A stretch of 64,000 nt of DNA from Rathayibacter caricis DSM 15933 (GCF_003044275.1 NZ_PZPL01000001.1:3658001-3722000), one strand, 5' to 3'. Positions 8,622-17,060 are shown, counted from the stretch's first letter. Notes: generated by a model from the sequence alone, not told the origin. Numbers and translations: made by a program.

Positions 8622-9295
8622 CGGCGACCCAGCCGGAGCTCGCGCGTGGCGAGGCCGTCGGTCACCAGTGGGCTGTGCGTGGCGATGAGCACCGCGCGAT
8701 CGCGTGCCGCCTCGCGCAGCACCTCGACCGCGAGCGGCACGCGGTCGACGTCGAGACGCTGCTCCGGCTCGTCGAGCAGGAGCACCTCGCTCGGTCGGGC
8801 GAGCACGAGCGCGAGGGAGAAGAGCTGGGTCTGGCCCGAGGAGAGCTCGTGCGGGAAGCGGCGGGCGAGGGCCAGGAGTCTGAGGGAGTCGAGGCCCTGG
8901 ACGGCACCCTCGCGGGCTGCGTCGAGCGTCGCACCCCACGACAGCGCGACCATCGCGAGGTGCTCCTCGAGGGTGAGGTCGCGCTCGAACGGCGGGGTGC
9001 CGACGAGAGCGGCGACGCGGCGCCGGTGCTCGCGGGAGCGCTCGTCGACCGGAGCGCCCGCGACCTCGGCGGTGCCGGCGGTGGGAGCGGTGAGCCCGGC
9101 GATCACGCGGAGCAGGGTCGTCTTCCCGCTGCCGTTGGGGCCCGTGACGGCGACGACCTCGCCCGGCTCGACCTCCAGCGAGAGCGGTGCGAGCAGCTCG
9201 GCCTCGGCCGTCCGCACGGCGACCTCTCGGAGTCGGACGAGCGGAGCGCTCACAGGCGCGGGTGCGGAGCGGCGGCGGCGGGCGAGCAGCGGCAT
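8618..9295 (-). CDS. ABC transporter ATP-binding protein
   Basis: Compact ATPase of 225 residues. Walker A GPNGSGKTTLL lies near residue 55. The signature is LSSGQTQLF, a variant of LSGGQ with Ser at the third position. Walker B is [13 protein letters not shown], and the switch histidine is in LIATHSPLV. The start is ATG at 9295; a CAGGAT box 6 nt upstream suggests a leaderless message. It is the first gene of a two-gene unit with the membrane protein at 7215-8621. Best guess is an ABC-2-like exporter module. Confidence 0.88.
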   Translation of the reverse strand: MPLLARRRRSAPAPVSAPLVRLREVAVRTAEAELLAPLSLEVEPGEVVAVTGPNGSGKTTLLRVIAGLTAPTAGTAEVAGAPVDERSREHRRRVAALVGTPPFERDLTLEEHLAMVALSWGATLDAAREGAVQGLDSLRLLALARRFPHELSSGQTQLFSLALVLARPSEVLLLDEPEQRLDVDRVPLAVEVLREAARDRAVLIATHSPLVTDGLATRELRLGRR

Positions 9296-9430
9296 GCCCC
9301 CATCCTGTCGGCGGACTGCGCACGCCGCATCCGTCGGCCAGCGGAGTCCACATCCGCCGGTCATCGGCGCGTAACACGACGCGGCTAGGGTCACCGCGGG
9401 GCGCATCCGGCGACCCGGAACAGGATCACC

Positions 9431-10444
9431 GTGCCCGACACCACTCCCCTCGATCGAGGAGCGCCGCCGAGCGCCGAGCTGCACATCCACATCGAGGGCA
9501 CCATCGAGCCCGAGCACATCGTCGAGATGGCACGCCGCAACGGGGTCGCGCTGCCGACGGAGGACATCGACGCCCTCCGCGCCCGGTACGCGTTCACGGA
9601 CCTCGGCTCGTTCCTCGACCTGCACTACTCGAACCTCACCGTGCTGAAGACCGAGCGCGACTTCTTCGAGCTGGCCACCGGCTACCTCGACCGCGCGAAG
9701 CTCGCGAACGTGCGGCGCGCCGAGATCTTCTTCGACCCGCAGACGCACCTGGGCAACGGAGTCGCGCTCGAGACGGTCATGGCCGGACTCACGCGCGCGC
9801 TCGGGGCGAGCCTGGAGACGCACGGGATCTCGACCGACCTCATCATGTGCTTCCTGCGCGATCTGGGCGCCGAGGCGGCCGACGAGATGCTGACGGCGAT
9901 CCTCCCCTACCGCGAGCACATCATCGGAGTCGGGCTCGACTCGAACGAGGTCGGCTTCGGACCGGAGCTGTTCGTCGACGTCTACGCGCGGGCCGCGGCC
10001 GAAGGGCTGCACCTCGTCGCCCACGCCGGTGAGGAGGGCGGGCCCGAGACCGTGGCCGCGACCCTCGAGCTCCTGAAGGTCGAGCGGATCGACCACGGGA
10101 TCCGCGCGATGGAGGACCCCGCCGTCGTGACGATGCTGCGGGTGCAGAAGGTGCCGGTCACCGTGTGCCCGCTGTCGAACGTGGCGCTGCGCGCGGTGGA
10201 CACGATGAAGGACCACCCGCTGCCCGAGATGCTGCGCCAGGGACTCGTCGCGACGGTGTCGAGCGACGACCCGCCCTACTTCGGCGGCTACGTCGACGCG
10301 AACTACCGCGCGCTGGTCGAGGAGCTCGGCATGGACGACGAGCAGCTCGAGCAGCTCGCACTGAACTCGTTCGACGCCGCGTTCATCTCGGCCGAGGACC
10401 GCGACCGCTGGAAGGCGGAGGTCCGGGCGCACTTCGGGCACTGA
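9431..10444 (+). CDS. add: Adenosine/adenine deaminase family protein
   Basis: Zinc-dependent purine deaminase of 337 residues. The metal site is ELHIHIEGT at the N-terminus, HAGEEGG carries the catalytic Glu pair, RIDHGI follows, and VSSDDPPYFGGY holds the C-terminal Asp pair. RIDHG and the SNVALR...DDPPYFGGY stretch resemble the adenine deaminase branch (bacterial relatives of yeast AAH1) more than classical adenosine deaminase, which usually has RIGHG. The substrate may therefore be adenine rather than adenosine. The start is GTG at 9431, after a weak CAGGATC site. A TAGGGT box near 9385 may be the promoter. It converges with the mfd operon across a strong hairpin. Confidence 0.88.
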   Translation: MPDTTPLDRGAPPSAELHIHIEGTIEPEHIVEMARRNGVALPTEDIDALRARYAFTDLGSFLDLHYSNLTVLKTERDFFELATGYLDRAKLANVRRAEIFFDPQTHLGNGVALETVMAGLTRALGASLETHGISTDLIMCFLRDLGAEAADEMLTAILPYREHIIGVGLDSNEVGFGPELFVDVYARAAAEGLHLVAHAGEEGGPETVAATLELLKVERIDHGIRAMEDPAVVTMLRVQKVPVTVCPLSNVALRAVDTMKDHPLPEMLRQGLVATVSSDDPPYFGGYVDANYRALVEELGMDDEQLEQLALNSFDAAFISAEDRDRWKAEVRAHFGH

Positions 10445-10454
10445 CGACCGCCGC

Positions 10455-10497
10455 GAGAGGCCACTCCGGTACGCGTCGCGTGCTGAAGTGGCCTCTC
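10455..10497. terminator. Hairpin between the converging deaminase and mfd units; also a palindromic-element candidate
   Basis: Perfect 11-bp arms, GAGAGGCCACT and AGTGGCCTCTC, enclose a loop that can itself pair (GTACGCG with CGCGTGC, one G-U). There is no T tract, as is common in high-GC genomes, and the position between two converging genes suits a two-way terminator. The same arm and core words recur in a palindrome inside hrpA at 55469-55526. Confidence 0.7.
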
Positions 10498-10513
10498 ACG
10501 GAGAGTCGTCGGG

Positions 10514-10672
10514 CTAGGAGTGGTCGTCGAGGTCGGGCTCGGCTCGGCCGAGGTCGGCGACCTCCTCCTCGGGGCGCGGTGCGATCGTCTCGTCGTCCTC
10601 GAGCTCGGGGATGCTCGGCTCGTCGGGCGCGGGGACGCGCGGCGGAACGGAGTGGTCGGCGGGTGCGGTCAT
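10514..10672 (-). CDS. Small acidic protein of unknown function downstream of mfd
   Basis: A 52-residue frame starting at ATG 10672 and ending TAG, 24 bp behind the mfd stop codon. It has a good ribosome-binding site (GAAGGATC, about 6 nt away). The product is acidic and proline-rich (PELEDDETIAPRPEEEVADL), without membrane segments or cysteines, and probably disordered. Operon position, spacing and the ribosome-binding site support a real gene, although it is too short for composition to prove it. Function unknown; a link with transcription-coupled repair is only suggested by position. Confidence 0.6.
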   Translation of the reverse strand: MTAPADHSVPPRVPAPDEPSIPELEDDETIAPRPEEEVADLGRAEPDLDDHS

Positions 10673-10696
10673 CGTGGATCCTTCGTTCGGGGTCGG

Positions 10697-13600
10697 TCAG
10701 CTCGCGACCGCGGCCGGCTCGGGGAAGAGCGCCTCGAGCAGGTTCGCGACCCAGTCGATGAGCGCGCGGTCGTTGAGCGGGACGCCATCGATGACGGGCA
10801 TCGGCACGACCACGGCGTTCGCCTGCTGCAGGTACTTGGCGCTCGGGTACATCCGGCGCAGCCGGACCTGGATCGAGTCGGCGAGATGCGCCGGGGCGAC
10901 CCGGACGTTCGAGCCCATCGCGACGACGTCGCTGAGCCCGGCCTTCTGGGCGCGCATCCGCAGGCGTGACACGAGGATCAGGTTCTCGACCGCCTCGGGC
11001 AGCTCGCCGTAGCGGTCGGTGAGCTCCTCGACGACCAGCTCGACGCTGCCCTCCTTCGCGGTGGGCGACGACGCGGCCGAGAGCTTCTGGTACGCCTCGA
11101 GGCGCAGCCGCTCGCTGTCGACGTACTCCTCGGGGATCCGCGCGTCGACCGGCAGCTCGAGCCGCAGCTCGGTCTGGCCCTCGGCGACGTCGCCGCGGAA
11201 GGTGTCGACGGCCTCGCCGATCATCCGCAGGTAGAGGTCGAAGCCGACGCCCTGGATGTGGCCGGACTGCTCGCCGCCGAGCAGGTTGCCCGCTCCGCGG
11301 ATCTCGAGGTCTTTCAGCGCGATCTGCATGCCGCCGCCGAGATCGGTGTTGGCGGCGAGGGTCTGCAGACGGTCGTGCGCCGTCTCGCTGAGCGGCTTCG
11401 TCTCGTCGTAGAGCAGGTAGGCGTAGGCGCGCTCGCGGCCGCGACCCACGCGTCCGCGCAGCTGGTGGAGCTGCGAGAGCCCGTACTTGTCGGCCCGATC
11501 GACGATCAGGGTATTCGCGTTCGGGATGTCGAGGCCGGTCTCGACGATGGTCGTCGAGACGAGGACGTCGAACTTGCGCTCCCAGAAGTCGACGATGATG
11601 CGCTCGAGCTGCGCCTCGCTCAGCTTGCCGTGCGCCACCGCGATGCGCGCCTCCGGCACCAGCTCGGCGAGCTGGGAGGCCACGCGGTTGATCGTCGAGA
11701 CGCGGTTGTGCACGAAGAACACCTGGCCCTCGCGGAGCAGCTCGCGGCGGATCGCGGCGCCGACCTGCTTCTCGGAGTAGGGACCGACGAAGGTGAGGAT
11801 CGGGTGCCGCTCCTCGGGCGGGGTCGCCAGCGTCGACATCTCGCGGATGCCCGTGACGGCCATCTCGAGGGTGCGCGGGATGGGGGTCGCGCTCATCGAG
11901 AGGATGTCGACGTTCTTCTTCAGCGCCTTCAGCTTCTCCTTGTGCTCGACGCCGAAGCGCTGCTCCTCGTCGATCACGAGGAGGCCGAGGTCTTTGAAGA
12001 CGATGTTGTCCGAGAGGAGGCGGTGGGTCGCGATGACCATGTCGACGGTGCCGTCGGCCAGTCCGTCGATCGTCTCCTTCGACTCCTTCGCGCTCTGGAA
12101 GCGGCTCAGGGCGCGCAGGTGCACCGGGAATCCGGCGAAGCGCTCCTGGAAGGTCTCGAGGTGCTGGCGCACGAGCAGCGTCGTCGGCACGAGCATCGCG
12201 ACCTGCTTGCCGTCCTGGATCGCCTTGAACGCGGCGCGCACGGCGACCTCGGTCTTGCCGAAGCCCACGTCGCCCGAGAGCAGGCGGTCCATCGGGATCG
12301 GCCGCTCCATGTCGGCCTTCACCTCGTCGATCACGGTCAGCTGGTCGGGCGTCTCGGCGAAGGGGAACGCCTCTTCGAGCTCGCGCTGCCACGGGGTGTC
12401 CGGCGGGAACGCGTGGCCGGGCGACGCCATGCGGGCGGAGTAGAGCTTCACGAGCTCGACGGCGATGTCGCGGACGGCGCGGCGCGCCTTGCTCTTGGCC
12501 TGGGCCCAGTCGCTGCCGCCCATCTTGCTCAGCGCCGGCGCCTCTCCGCCGACGTAGCGCGAGAGCAGGTCGAGCTGATCGGTGGGCACCAGGAGCTTGT
12601 CGCCGGGGAAGCCGCGCTTGCTCGGCGCGTACTCGAGCACGAGGTACTCGCGCTTGGTCTTCACCGCGTTGCGTCCGCCGCTCGAGACCTCGCGCTGCGA
12701 GAGCTCGACGAAGCGCCCGATGCCGTGCGTGGCGTGCACGACGTGGTCGCCGGGGGTGAGCTGCAGCGGATCGACGACGTTCTTGCGGCGCGACGCGAGC
12801 TTCTTGACGGCGCGGGAGTCGTAGCCGACGGTGCGTCCGTAGAACTCGGTGTCGGTGAGCAGCGCGAGCTTCGCCTCCGGGACCTCGAAGCCGTGGTCGA
12901 CGGACGCCTGGAGCACGTAGGCGAGACCGGACTCGACCTCGCCGGGCAGATCGGCGACGATGCGTGCCGCGACCTCGTGCTCGGCGAGCACCTGATCGGT
13001 GCGCTCGACGGTGCCCGTGCCGGGCGCGGTCAGAACGACGGTCCAGCCGTCGGCGAGGCGCGAGCGGACGTGCGCGAGCGCTCCCTCGACGTTGGCGCCG
13101 AAGCCGGGCACGGGCTCGCCCTCGACGCGGACGGCGAGGATCTCGTCGATGCCCAGGTCCTCGGGGAGAACCTCGGCCTCGCCCGCGGCGGGGCCCTGGC
13201 GGAAGGTGCTCATGGTCCACCACGGGTGGTCGGGAGCGGCGGCGCCGGGGGCGCTGAACTTCACCGAGTCGCGCAGGGCGCCCAGCGGGATGAACTCGCC
13301 CGAGGCGAGGTCGATCGGCGCCTCGGCTCCGGCGGTCGCGGCGCTCCAGGCGGCCTGGAGGAACTCGCGGTTCGTCTCGGCGAGGCTGATGGCGCGGGTG
13401 GCGACGCGCTCGGGGGCCAGCACGGCCACCGCCGCGCCCTCGGGGAGGTAGTGCGAGATCGGCACCAGGCGCTCGAGCAGCGCCGGCGCGAGCGACTCCA
13501 TGCCCTCCACGGGGATGCCCTCGGCGATCTTCGCGAGCATGGCCGAGAGGCTCGGGAACTCGTGCAGCATCTCGCGTGCACGCTGGCGGACCGCCGGGAC

Positions 13601-14314
13601 GAGCAGCAGCTCGCGGCTGGGCGGCAGCACGACGGAGTCGGACTCGCCGGGCAGCGAGCGCTGGTCGGCCACCGAGAAGGCGCGGATCGAGTCGACCTCG
13701 TCGCCGAAGAAGTCGATGCGGCTCGGGTGCTCGGCCACGGCGGGGAAGACGTCGAGGATGCCGCCGCGGACGGCGAACTCGCCGCGCCGCGTGACCATGT
13801 CGACGCGCGCGTAGGCGAGGTCGACCAGCTCGGCCGAGATGCGGCCGAGGTCGTAGCCGCGCGTGCCCTTCACCAGGCGGATCGGCGCGATGTCGGCGAG
13901 GTTGTCGGCGACCGGCTGCAGGGCGGCCCGGACGGAGGCGACGACGACCAGCGGCTTCTCGGCCGTCCAGGTCTTCATGCGCCGCAGCGCGTCGAGGCGG
14001 CGGCCGACGATCTCGGCGCTCGGGCTCAGCCGTTCGTGCGGCAGCGTCTCCCACGCGGGGAACTCGACGACGTCGGCGTCGGGCATCACGCAGCTGAGCG
14101 AGGCGCGGATGTTCTCGGAGTCGCGGCCCGTCGCGGTCACGACGAGCGCGGCCTGCGGGCGGCCCGCCTCCGCCCGGCGCTCGAGCAGCCCCGCGAGCAG
14201 CGGGACCCGGAGGCCGTCGGTGACGGAGAAGTCGGCGTCGCGCACCGCGTACGCCAGTGCGTCGTCGAACGTGGAGGCGCGCGAAAGCGCCGAGATGATC
14301 TCGTTGAGGGGCAC
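10697..14314 (-). CDS. mfd: Transcription-repair coupling factor
   Basis: DNA translocase of 1,205 residues that removes stalled RNA polymerase from lesions and recruits UvrA. Seen in order: an N-terminal UvrB-like region (AWETLPHERLSPSAEIVGRR, about residues 88-107), an RNA-polymerase-interacting domain including PGDHVVHATHGIGRF (about 510-525), RecG-like helicase motifs with Walker A GDVGFGKTEVA (about 676) and VIDEEQRFGVEH, TATPIPRTL, and a C-terminal domain. Length is normal. The start is GTG at 14314, preceded at 6 nt by a TAAACT box. pth lies upstream on the same strand, separated by a REP-like repeat. Confidence 0.97.
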   Translation of the reverse strand: MPLNEIISALSRASTFDDALAYAVRDADFSVTDGLRVPLLAGLLERRAEAGRPQAALVVTATGRDSENIRASLSCVMPDADVVEFPAWETLPHERLSPSAEIVGRRLDALRRMKTWTAEKPLVVVASVRAALQPVADNLADIAPIRLVKGTRGYDLGRISAELVDLAYARVDMVTRRGEFAVRGGILDVFPAVAEHPSRIDFFGDEVDSIRAFSVADQRSLPGESDSVVLPPSRELLLVPAVRQRAREMLHEFPSLSAMLAKIAEGIPVEGMESLAPALLERLVPISHYLPEGAAVAVLAPERVATRAISLAETNREFLQAAWSAATAGAEAPIDLASGEFIPLGALRDSVKFSAPGAAAPDHPWWTMSTFRQGPAAGEAEVLPEDLGIDEILAVRVEGEPVPGFGANVEGALAHVRSRLADGWTVVLTAPGTGTVERTDQVLAEHEVAARIVADLPGEVESGLAYVLQASVDHGFEVPEAKLALLTDTEFYGRTVGYDSRAVKKLASRRKNVVDPLQLTPGDHVVHATHGIGRFVELSQREVSSGGRNAVKTKREYLVLEYAPSKRGFPGDKLLVPTDQLDLLSRYVGGEAPALSKMGGSDWAQAKSKARRAVRDIAVELVKLYSARMASPGHAFPPDTPWQRELEEAFPFAETPDQLTVIDEVKADMERPIPMDRLLSGDVGFGKTEVAVRAAFKAIQDGKQVAMLVPTTLLVRQHLETFQERFAGFPVHLRALSRFQSAKESKETIDGLADGTVDMVIATHRLLSDNIVFKDLGLLVIDEEQRFGVEHKEKLKALKKNVDILSMSATPIPRTLEMAVTGIREMSTLATPPEERHPILTFVGPYSEKQVGAAIRRELLREGQVFFVHNRVSTINRVASQLAELVPEARIAVAHGKLSEAQLERIIVDFWERKFDVLVSTTIVETGLDIPNANTLIVDRADKYGLSQLHQLRGRVGRGRERAYAYLLYDETKPLSETAHDRLQTLAANTDLGGGMQIALKDLEIRGAGNLLGGEQSGHIQGVGFDLYLRMIGEAVDTFRGDVAEGQTELRLELPVDARIPEEYVDSERLRLEAYQKLSAASSPTAKEGSVELVVEELTDRYGELPEAVENLILVSRLRMRAQKAGLSDVVAMGSNVRVAPAHLADSIQVRLRRMYPSAKYLQQANAVVVPMPVIDGVPLNDRALIDWVANLLEALFPEPAAVAS

Positions 14315-14320
14315 CGTCCG

Positions 14321-14326
14321 AGTTTA
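14321..14326 (-). promoter_or_regulatory. -10 box for mfd, leaderless geometry
   Basis: TAAACT on the minus strand is followed by 6 nt and the GTG start of mfd, which places the expected transcription start on the start codon. It is one of about fifteen such boxes in this window. Confidence 0.5.
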
Positions 14327-14357
14327 CTGCGGACCCCCGACACGGAGCTGGTGACGG

Positions 14358-14398
14358 GGATCTCGATACGCCCGCGGTGCGGGCTACTCGATCAGCAG
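14358..14398 (+). repeat. REP-like palindromic repeat, copy A
   Basis: A 41-bp imperfect palindrome beginning GGATCTCGATACGCCCGC and ending GGGCTACTCGATCAGCAG, with GCCCGC/GCGGGC and TCGA as the paired arms and TAC-containing bulges between them. It sits between pth and mfd. Other copies lie at 20347, 35804 (reversed) and 35861. Confidence 0.85.
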
Positions 14399-14410
14399 GG
14401 GAGGGAAGGG

Positions 14411-14995
14411 CTAGGCGCTCGTGTGGAACTTCAGCTGGGCGGCGGCGAGGCCGGAGTCGGCGATCAGCTCGACGGCGTCGGCGGCGTCCTGCAGAAGGAT
14501 CGGCAGGGTCTCGCGCTCGGGGCCGGCGAAGTCCTTCAGGACGAAGTCGGCGGCGGGCTGGCGACCGGGCGGGCGGCCGATGCCCACGCGCACGCGGAGG
14601 AAGTCGGCTCCGTCGGTCGCGGCGAGGATGTCGCGGATGCCGTTGTGGCCGCCGTGACCGCCGCCCTGCTTCAAGCGCAGGGTGTCGAACGGGATGTCGA
14701 GCTCGTCGTGCACGACGATCAGGCGCTCGGGAGCCAGGGAGTAGAAGTCGAGCAGCTGCGAGGTCGGGCCGCCCGAGAGGTTCATGAAGCTGTTCGGCTT
14801 GCCGAGCACGAGCTTGGGGCCGCCGGGGCGGAGGAACCCCTCGGCCACCGTCGCGTTCGCGCGCGTGTGCCGGCGGAACGAGCCGCCGATCCGCGACGCG
14901 AGCTCGTCGAGCACCATCTGGCCCACGTTGTGCCGGTTGCGCGCGTACTGCGCGCCCGGGTTGCCGAGCCCGACGACGAGCCAGGTGTCGCCCAT
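14411..14995 (-). CDS. pth: Peptidyl-tRNA hydrolase
   Basis: Cytoplasmic enzyme of 194 residues that frees tRNA from prematurely released peptidyl-tRNA. The N-terminus WLVVGLGNPGAQYARNRHNVG contains the family signature with the catalytic His in RHNVG. Asn in SFMNLSGGP and Asp in VVHDELDIPF complete the active site, and GGGHGGHNGIRDI is conserved. The start is ATG at 14995 with ribosome-binding site AGAAGGA. The rplY-pth order is typical of actinobacteria. Confidence 0.97.
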   Translation of the reverse strand: MGDTWLVVGLGNPGAQYARNRHNVGQMVLDELASRIGGSFRRHTRANATVAEGFLRPGGPKLVLGKPNSFMNLSGGPTSQLLDFYSLAPERLIVVHDELDIPFDTLRLKQGGGHGGHNGIRDILAATDGADFLRVRVGIGRPPGRQPAADFVLKDFAGPERETLPILLQDAADAVELIADSGLAAAQLKFHTSA

Positions 14996-15010
14996 GGTGG
15001 TCCTTCTCTC

Positions 15011-15040
15011 GTGCCGGATGCGGACGTGCCGGATGCGGAA
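15011..15040 (+). repeat. 15-bp tandem duplication in the pth leader
   Basis: Two adjacent copies of GTGCCGGATGCGGA plus one base, 14 of 15 identical, lie between the rplY terminator and the pth start. No function is evident. Confidence 0.6.
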
Positions 15041-15070
15041 CGGGCCCGCTCGCGATCGCGGCGGGCCCGT
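15040..15070 (-). terminator. Hairpin after rplY
   Basis: Perfect 10-bp arms ACGGGCCCGC / GCGGGCCCGT close on an 11-nt loop that is itself palindromic (CGCGATCGCG). It lies 22 bp behind the rplY stop codon. There is no T tract. It may attenuate rather than fully end transcription into pth. Confidence 0.65.
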
Positions 15071-15091
15071 CCGGTGGTGCAGGTGGGGAGA

Positions 15092-15700
15092 CTACTCGGC
15101 GGTCTCGGCGACGACGTCGCCCGAGGCCGGGGTCTCGTCCTCGTCGCCCAGGTCCTGCTCGACCTCGGCGGTGACGTTGACGACGAGCACGTCCGCCTCG
15201 GTGACGAGGGTGGCGCCGTCGGGCAGCACGACGTCGCCGGCGGCGATCTGCGTGCCGGCCTCGAGGCCCTCGACCGAGATGACGATGCTCTGCGGGATCT
15301 TGGTGGCGTCGACCTCGAGCGAGAGGGTGTTGGCGTCGATCGACACGAGCGTGCCGGGAGCGGCCTCGCCCTCGACGTGCACGGGGATGTCGACCGAGAC
15401 CTTCTCGCCGAGCTGGATGACCACGAGGTCGATGTGCTCGATGATCTGGCGCACCGGGTCGCGCTGGATGTCCTTGACCAGGGTGGTCTGGGGGGTGCCG
15501 TCGATGTCGAGCTCGAGGATCGCGTTCGCCTTGCGGGTCAGCAGCAGGACCTGGTGGCCCGGCAGCGTGACGTGCTGGGGCTCGGTGCCGTGGCCGTAGA
15601 GGACCGCGGGGATCTTGTCCTGGGCGCGGATCTTGCGCGCCGCTCCCTTGCCGAACGAGGTGCGGAGCTCCGCGACGACCTTGTTGGTGAGTTCAGCCAT
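15092..15700 (-). CDS. rplY: Large ribosomal subunit protein bL25 (CTC/TL5 type)
   Basis: 5S rRNA-binding ribosomal protein of 202 residues. It starts MAELTNKVVAELRTSFGKGA; the N-terminal L25 domain contains RAQDKIPAVLYGHG, then comes the C-terminal CTC beta domain (IDIPVHVEGEA-like region, here VDIPVHVEGEAAPGT) and an acidic tail rich in Glu and Asp. The two-domain length is the CTC form, not the short E. coli form. The start is ATG at 15700 with an excellent ribosome-binding site (AAGGAG, 6 nt). A leader of roughly 175 nt precedes it. Confidence 0.95.
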   Translation of the reverse strand: MAELTNKVVAELRTSFGKGAARKIRAQDKIPAVLYGHGTEPQHVTLPGHQVLLLTRKANAILELDIDGTPQTTLVKDIQRDPVRQIIEHIDLVVIQLGEKVSVDIPVHVEGEAAPGTLVSIDANTLSLEVDATKIPQSIVISVEGLEAGTQIAAGDVVLPDGATLVTEADVLVVNVTAEVEQDLGDEDETPASGDVVAETAE

Positions 15701-15891
15701 GATGTTCTCCTTGGGCGGCGCGCACGCCACCGGATCGGGGTCGTGGCCGGGGCCACGGACGGGGTTTCGACTCGAACGCATGTCAGCGTGAGGAAAAGTC
15801 CGCGGCGCCCCTCTCGGGGCCTCGCCTGCTTCCACCGCGTCGATCACGGATGCGTGGTGCATCCCTCGCCGAAGTTCAGCTGCCCACCCTA
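15701..15891 (-). promoter_or_regulatory. Structured 5' leader of rplY with promoter -10 box
   Basis: A TAGGGT box lies at 15886-15891. Between it and the rplY start are three hairpins: 15848-15864 (GGATGC arms, 5-nt loop), 15807-15820 (GCCCC arms closing a GAGA tetraloop on the transcribed strand, with a TTTT run 9 nt later) and 15742-15757 (7-bp CGTGGCC arms). This could be an autogenous ribosomal-protein leader or a simple attenuator; neither is proven. Confidence 0.4.
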
Positions 15892-15953
15892 CCGGCCGAT
15901 CCCCTCCCCCGCCACCCGAGGGCTCCTGCCGGGAGGCGATCAGGCGCACTCGT

Positions 15954-15959
15954 TAGCGT
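15954..15959 (+). promoter_or_regulatory. -10 box, leaderless geometry, for the GST-like gene
   Basis: TAGCGT is followed by 7 nt and the ATG at 15967. No ribosome-binding site lies before this ATG, which favours leaderless initiation. Confidence 0.55.
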
Positions 15960-15966
15960 TCGGGCC

Positions 15967-16983
15967 ATGACTGACGACGACTTCGGCTCCTACGTGGAGA
16001 AGAACGGGTTCCACCGCGACACGAACTACATCCCCACGCGGATCACCGCGGACGGGAGCGACGGCTTCCCTGTCGAGGCCGGCCGCTACCGCCTCGTGGT
16101 CTCGCGGGCTTGTCCGTGGGCGAACCGCGCCGTGATCGTCCGGCGCCTGCTCGGCCTCGAGGACGCCCTGTCGATGGGGATCTGCGGACCGACCCACGAC
16201 AAGCGCAGCTGGACGTTCGACCTCGATCCCGGCGGCGTCGATCCGGTCCTCGGCATCCCGCGCCTGCAGGACGCGTTCCTGAAGCGCTTCCCCGACTACC
16301 CCCGCGGCATCACGGTGCCCGCGATCGTCGACATCCCCTCCGGCGAGGTGGTCACCAACGACTACCCGCGGATGACGCTCGACTTCTCGACCGAGTGGAC
16401 CGCGTTCCACCGCGACGGGGCCCCCGAGCTCTACCCGGACCACCTCCGCGACGAGATCGACGAGGTCGCCGAGCTGATCTTCCACGACGTCAACAACGGC
16501 GTCTACAAGTGCGGGTTCGCCGGCTCGCAGAAGGCGTACGAGCGTGCCTACGACGCGCTCTGGGCCCGTCTCGACTGGCTCGAGGAGCGCCTCAGCACGC
16601 AGCGCTACCTCGTCGGCGACACGATCACCGAGGCGGATGTGCGCCTGTTCACGACGCTCGCCCGCTTCGACGCCGTCTACTACAGCCACTTCAAGGCGAA
16701 CCGGAACCTGCTCTCGGCGATGCCCGCGCTCTGGGGCTACGCGCGCGACCTGTTCGCGACTCCGGGATTCGGCGACACCATCGACTTCACCCACATCAAG
16801 TCGCACTACTACGAGGTGCAGCGCGACATCAATCCGACCGGAGTGGTCCCCAAGGGCCCGGACCTGTCGGGCTGGCGGGTCCCGTCGCACCGCGAGGAGC
16901 TGGGCGGGCGTCCCTTCGGCGACGGCACTCCTCCGCCGCCCCCGATCCCCTCGGAGCGGGTGCCGGCCGACCACACCGTGTGA
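15967..16983 (+). CDS. Xi-class glutathione S-transferase-like reductase (glutathionyl-hydroquinone reductase family)
   Basis: Thiol-dependent reductase of 338 residues, related to E. coli YqjG and yeast ECM4. The active-site motif SRACPWANRAVIVRRLLGL gives Cys-Pro-Trp-Ala near residue 50 at the start of a thioredoxin fold. The conserved ITVPAIVDIPSGEVVTNDYP and an all-helical C-terminal domain (YLVGDTITEADVRLFTTLARFD) follow. Actinobacteria of this type usually make mycothiol, not glutathione, so the physiological thiol is likely mycothiol (inference). The C-terminus carries a Pro run. A single-gene unit diverging from rplY. Confidence 0.9.
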   Translation: MTDDDFGSYVEKNGFHRDTNYIPTRITADGSDGFPVEAGRYRLVVSRACPWANRAVIVRRLLGLEDALSMGICGPTHDKRSWTFDLDPGGVDPVLGIPRLQDAFLKRFPDYPRGITVPAIVDIPSGEVVTNDYPRMTLDFSTEWTAFHRDGAPELYPDHLRDEIDEVAELIFHDVNNGVYKCGFAGSQKAYERAYDALWARLDWLEERLSTQRYLVGDTITEADVRLFTTLARFDAVYYSHFKANRNLLSAMPALWGYARDLFATPGFGDTIDFTHIKSHYYEVQRDINPTGVVPKGPDLSGWRVPSHREELGGRPFGDGTPPPPPIPSERVPADHTV

Positions 16984-17060
16984 GCTCCTCCGCACGGCCG
17001 TGAATCGCCGCCGCGACCGATGTGCACGCTCGGGACCGGGCCGCCGCCGGGCCGCTTCGG

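Noticed and set aside
11258..15970. Very long open frame (over 1,500 codons) on the plus strand opposite mfd, pth and rplY
   Set aside because: It is the codon-bias shadow of real minus-strand genes: its composition is Asp/Glu/Arg/Val/Gly-rich and repetitive with no domain, and the opposite strand encodes unmistakable Mfd, Pth and bL25.
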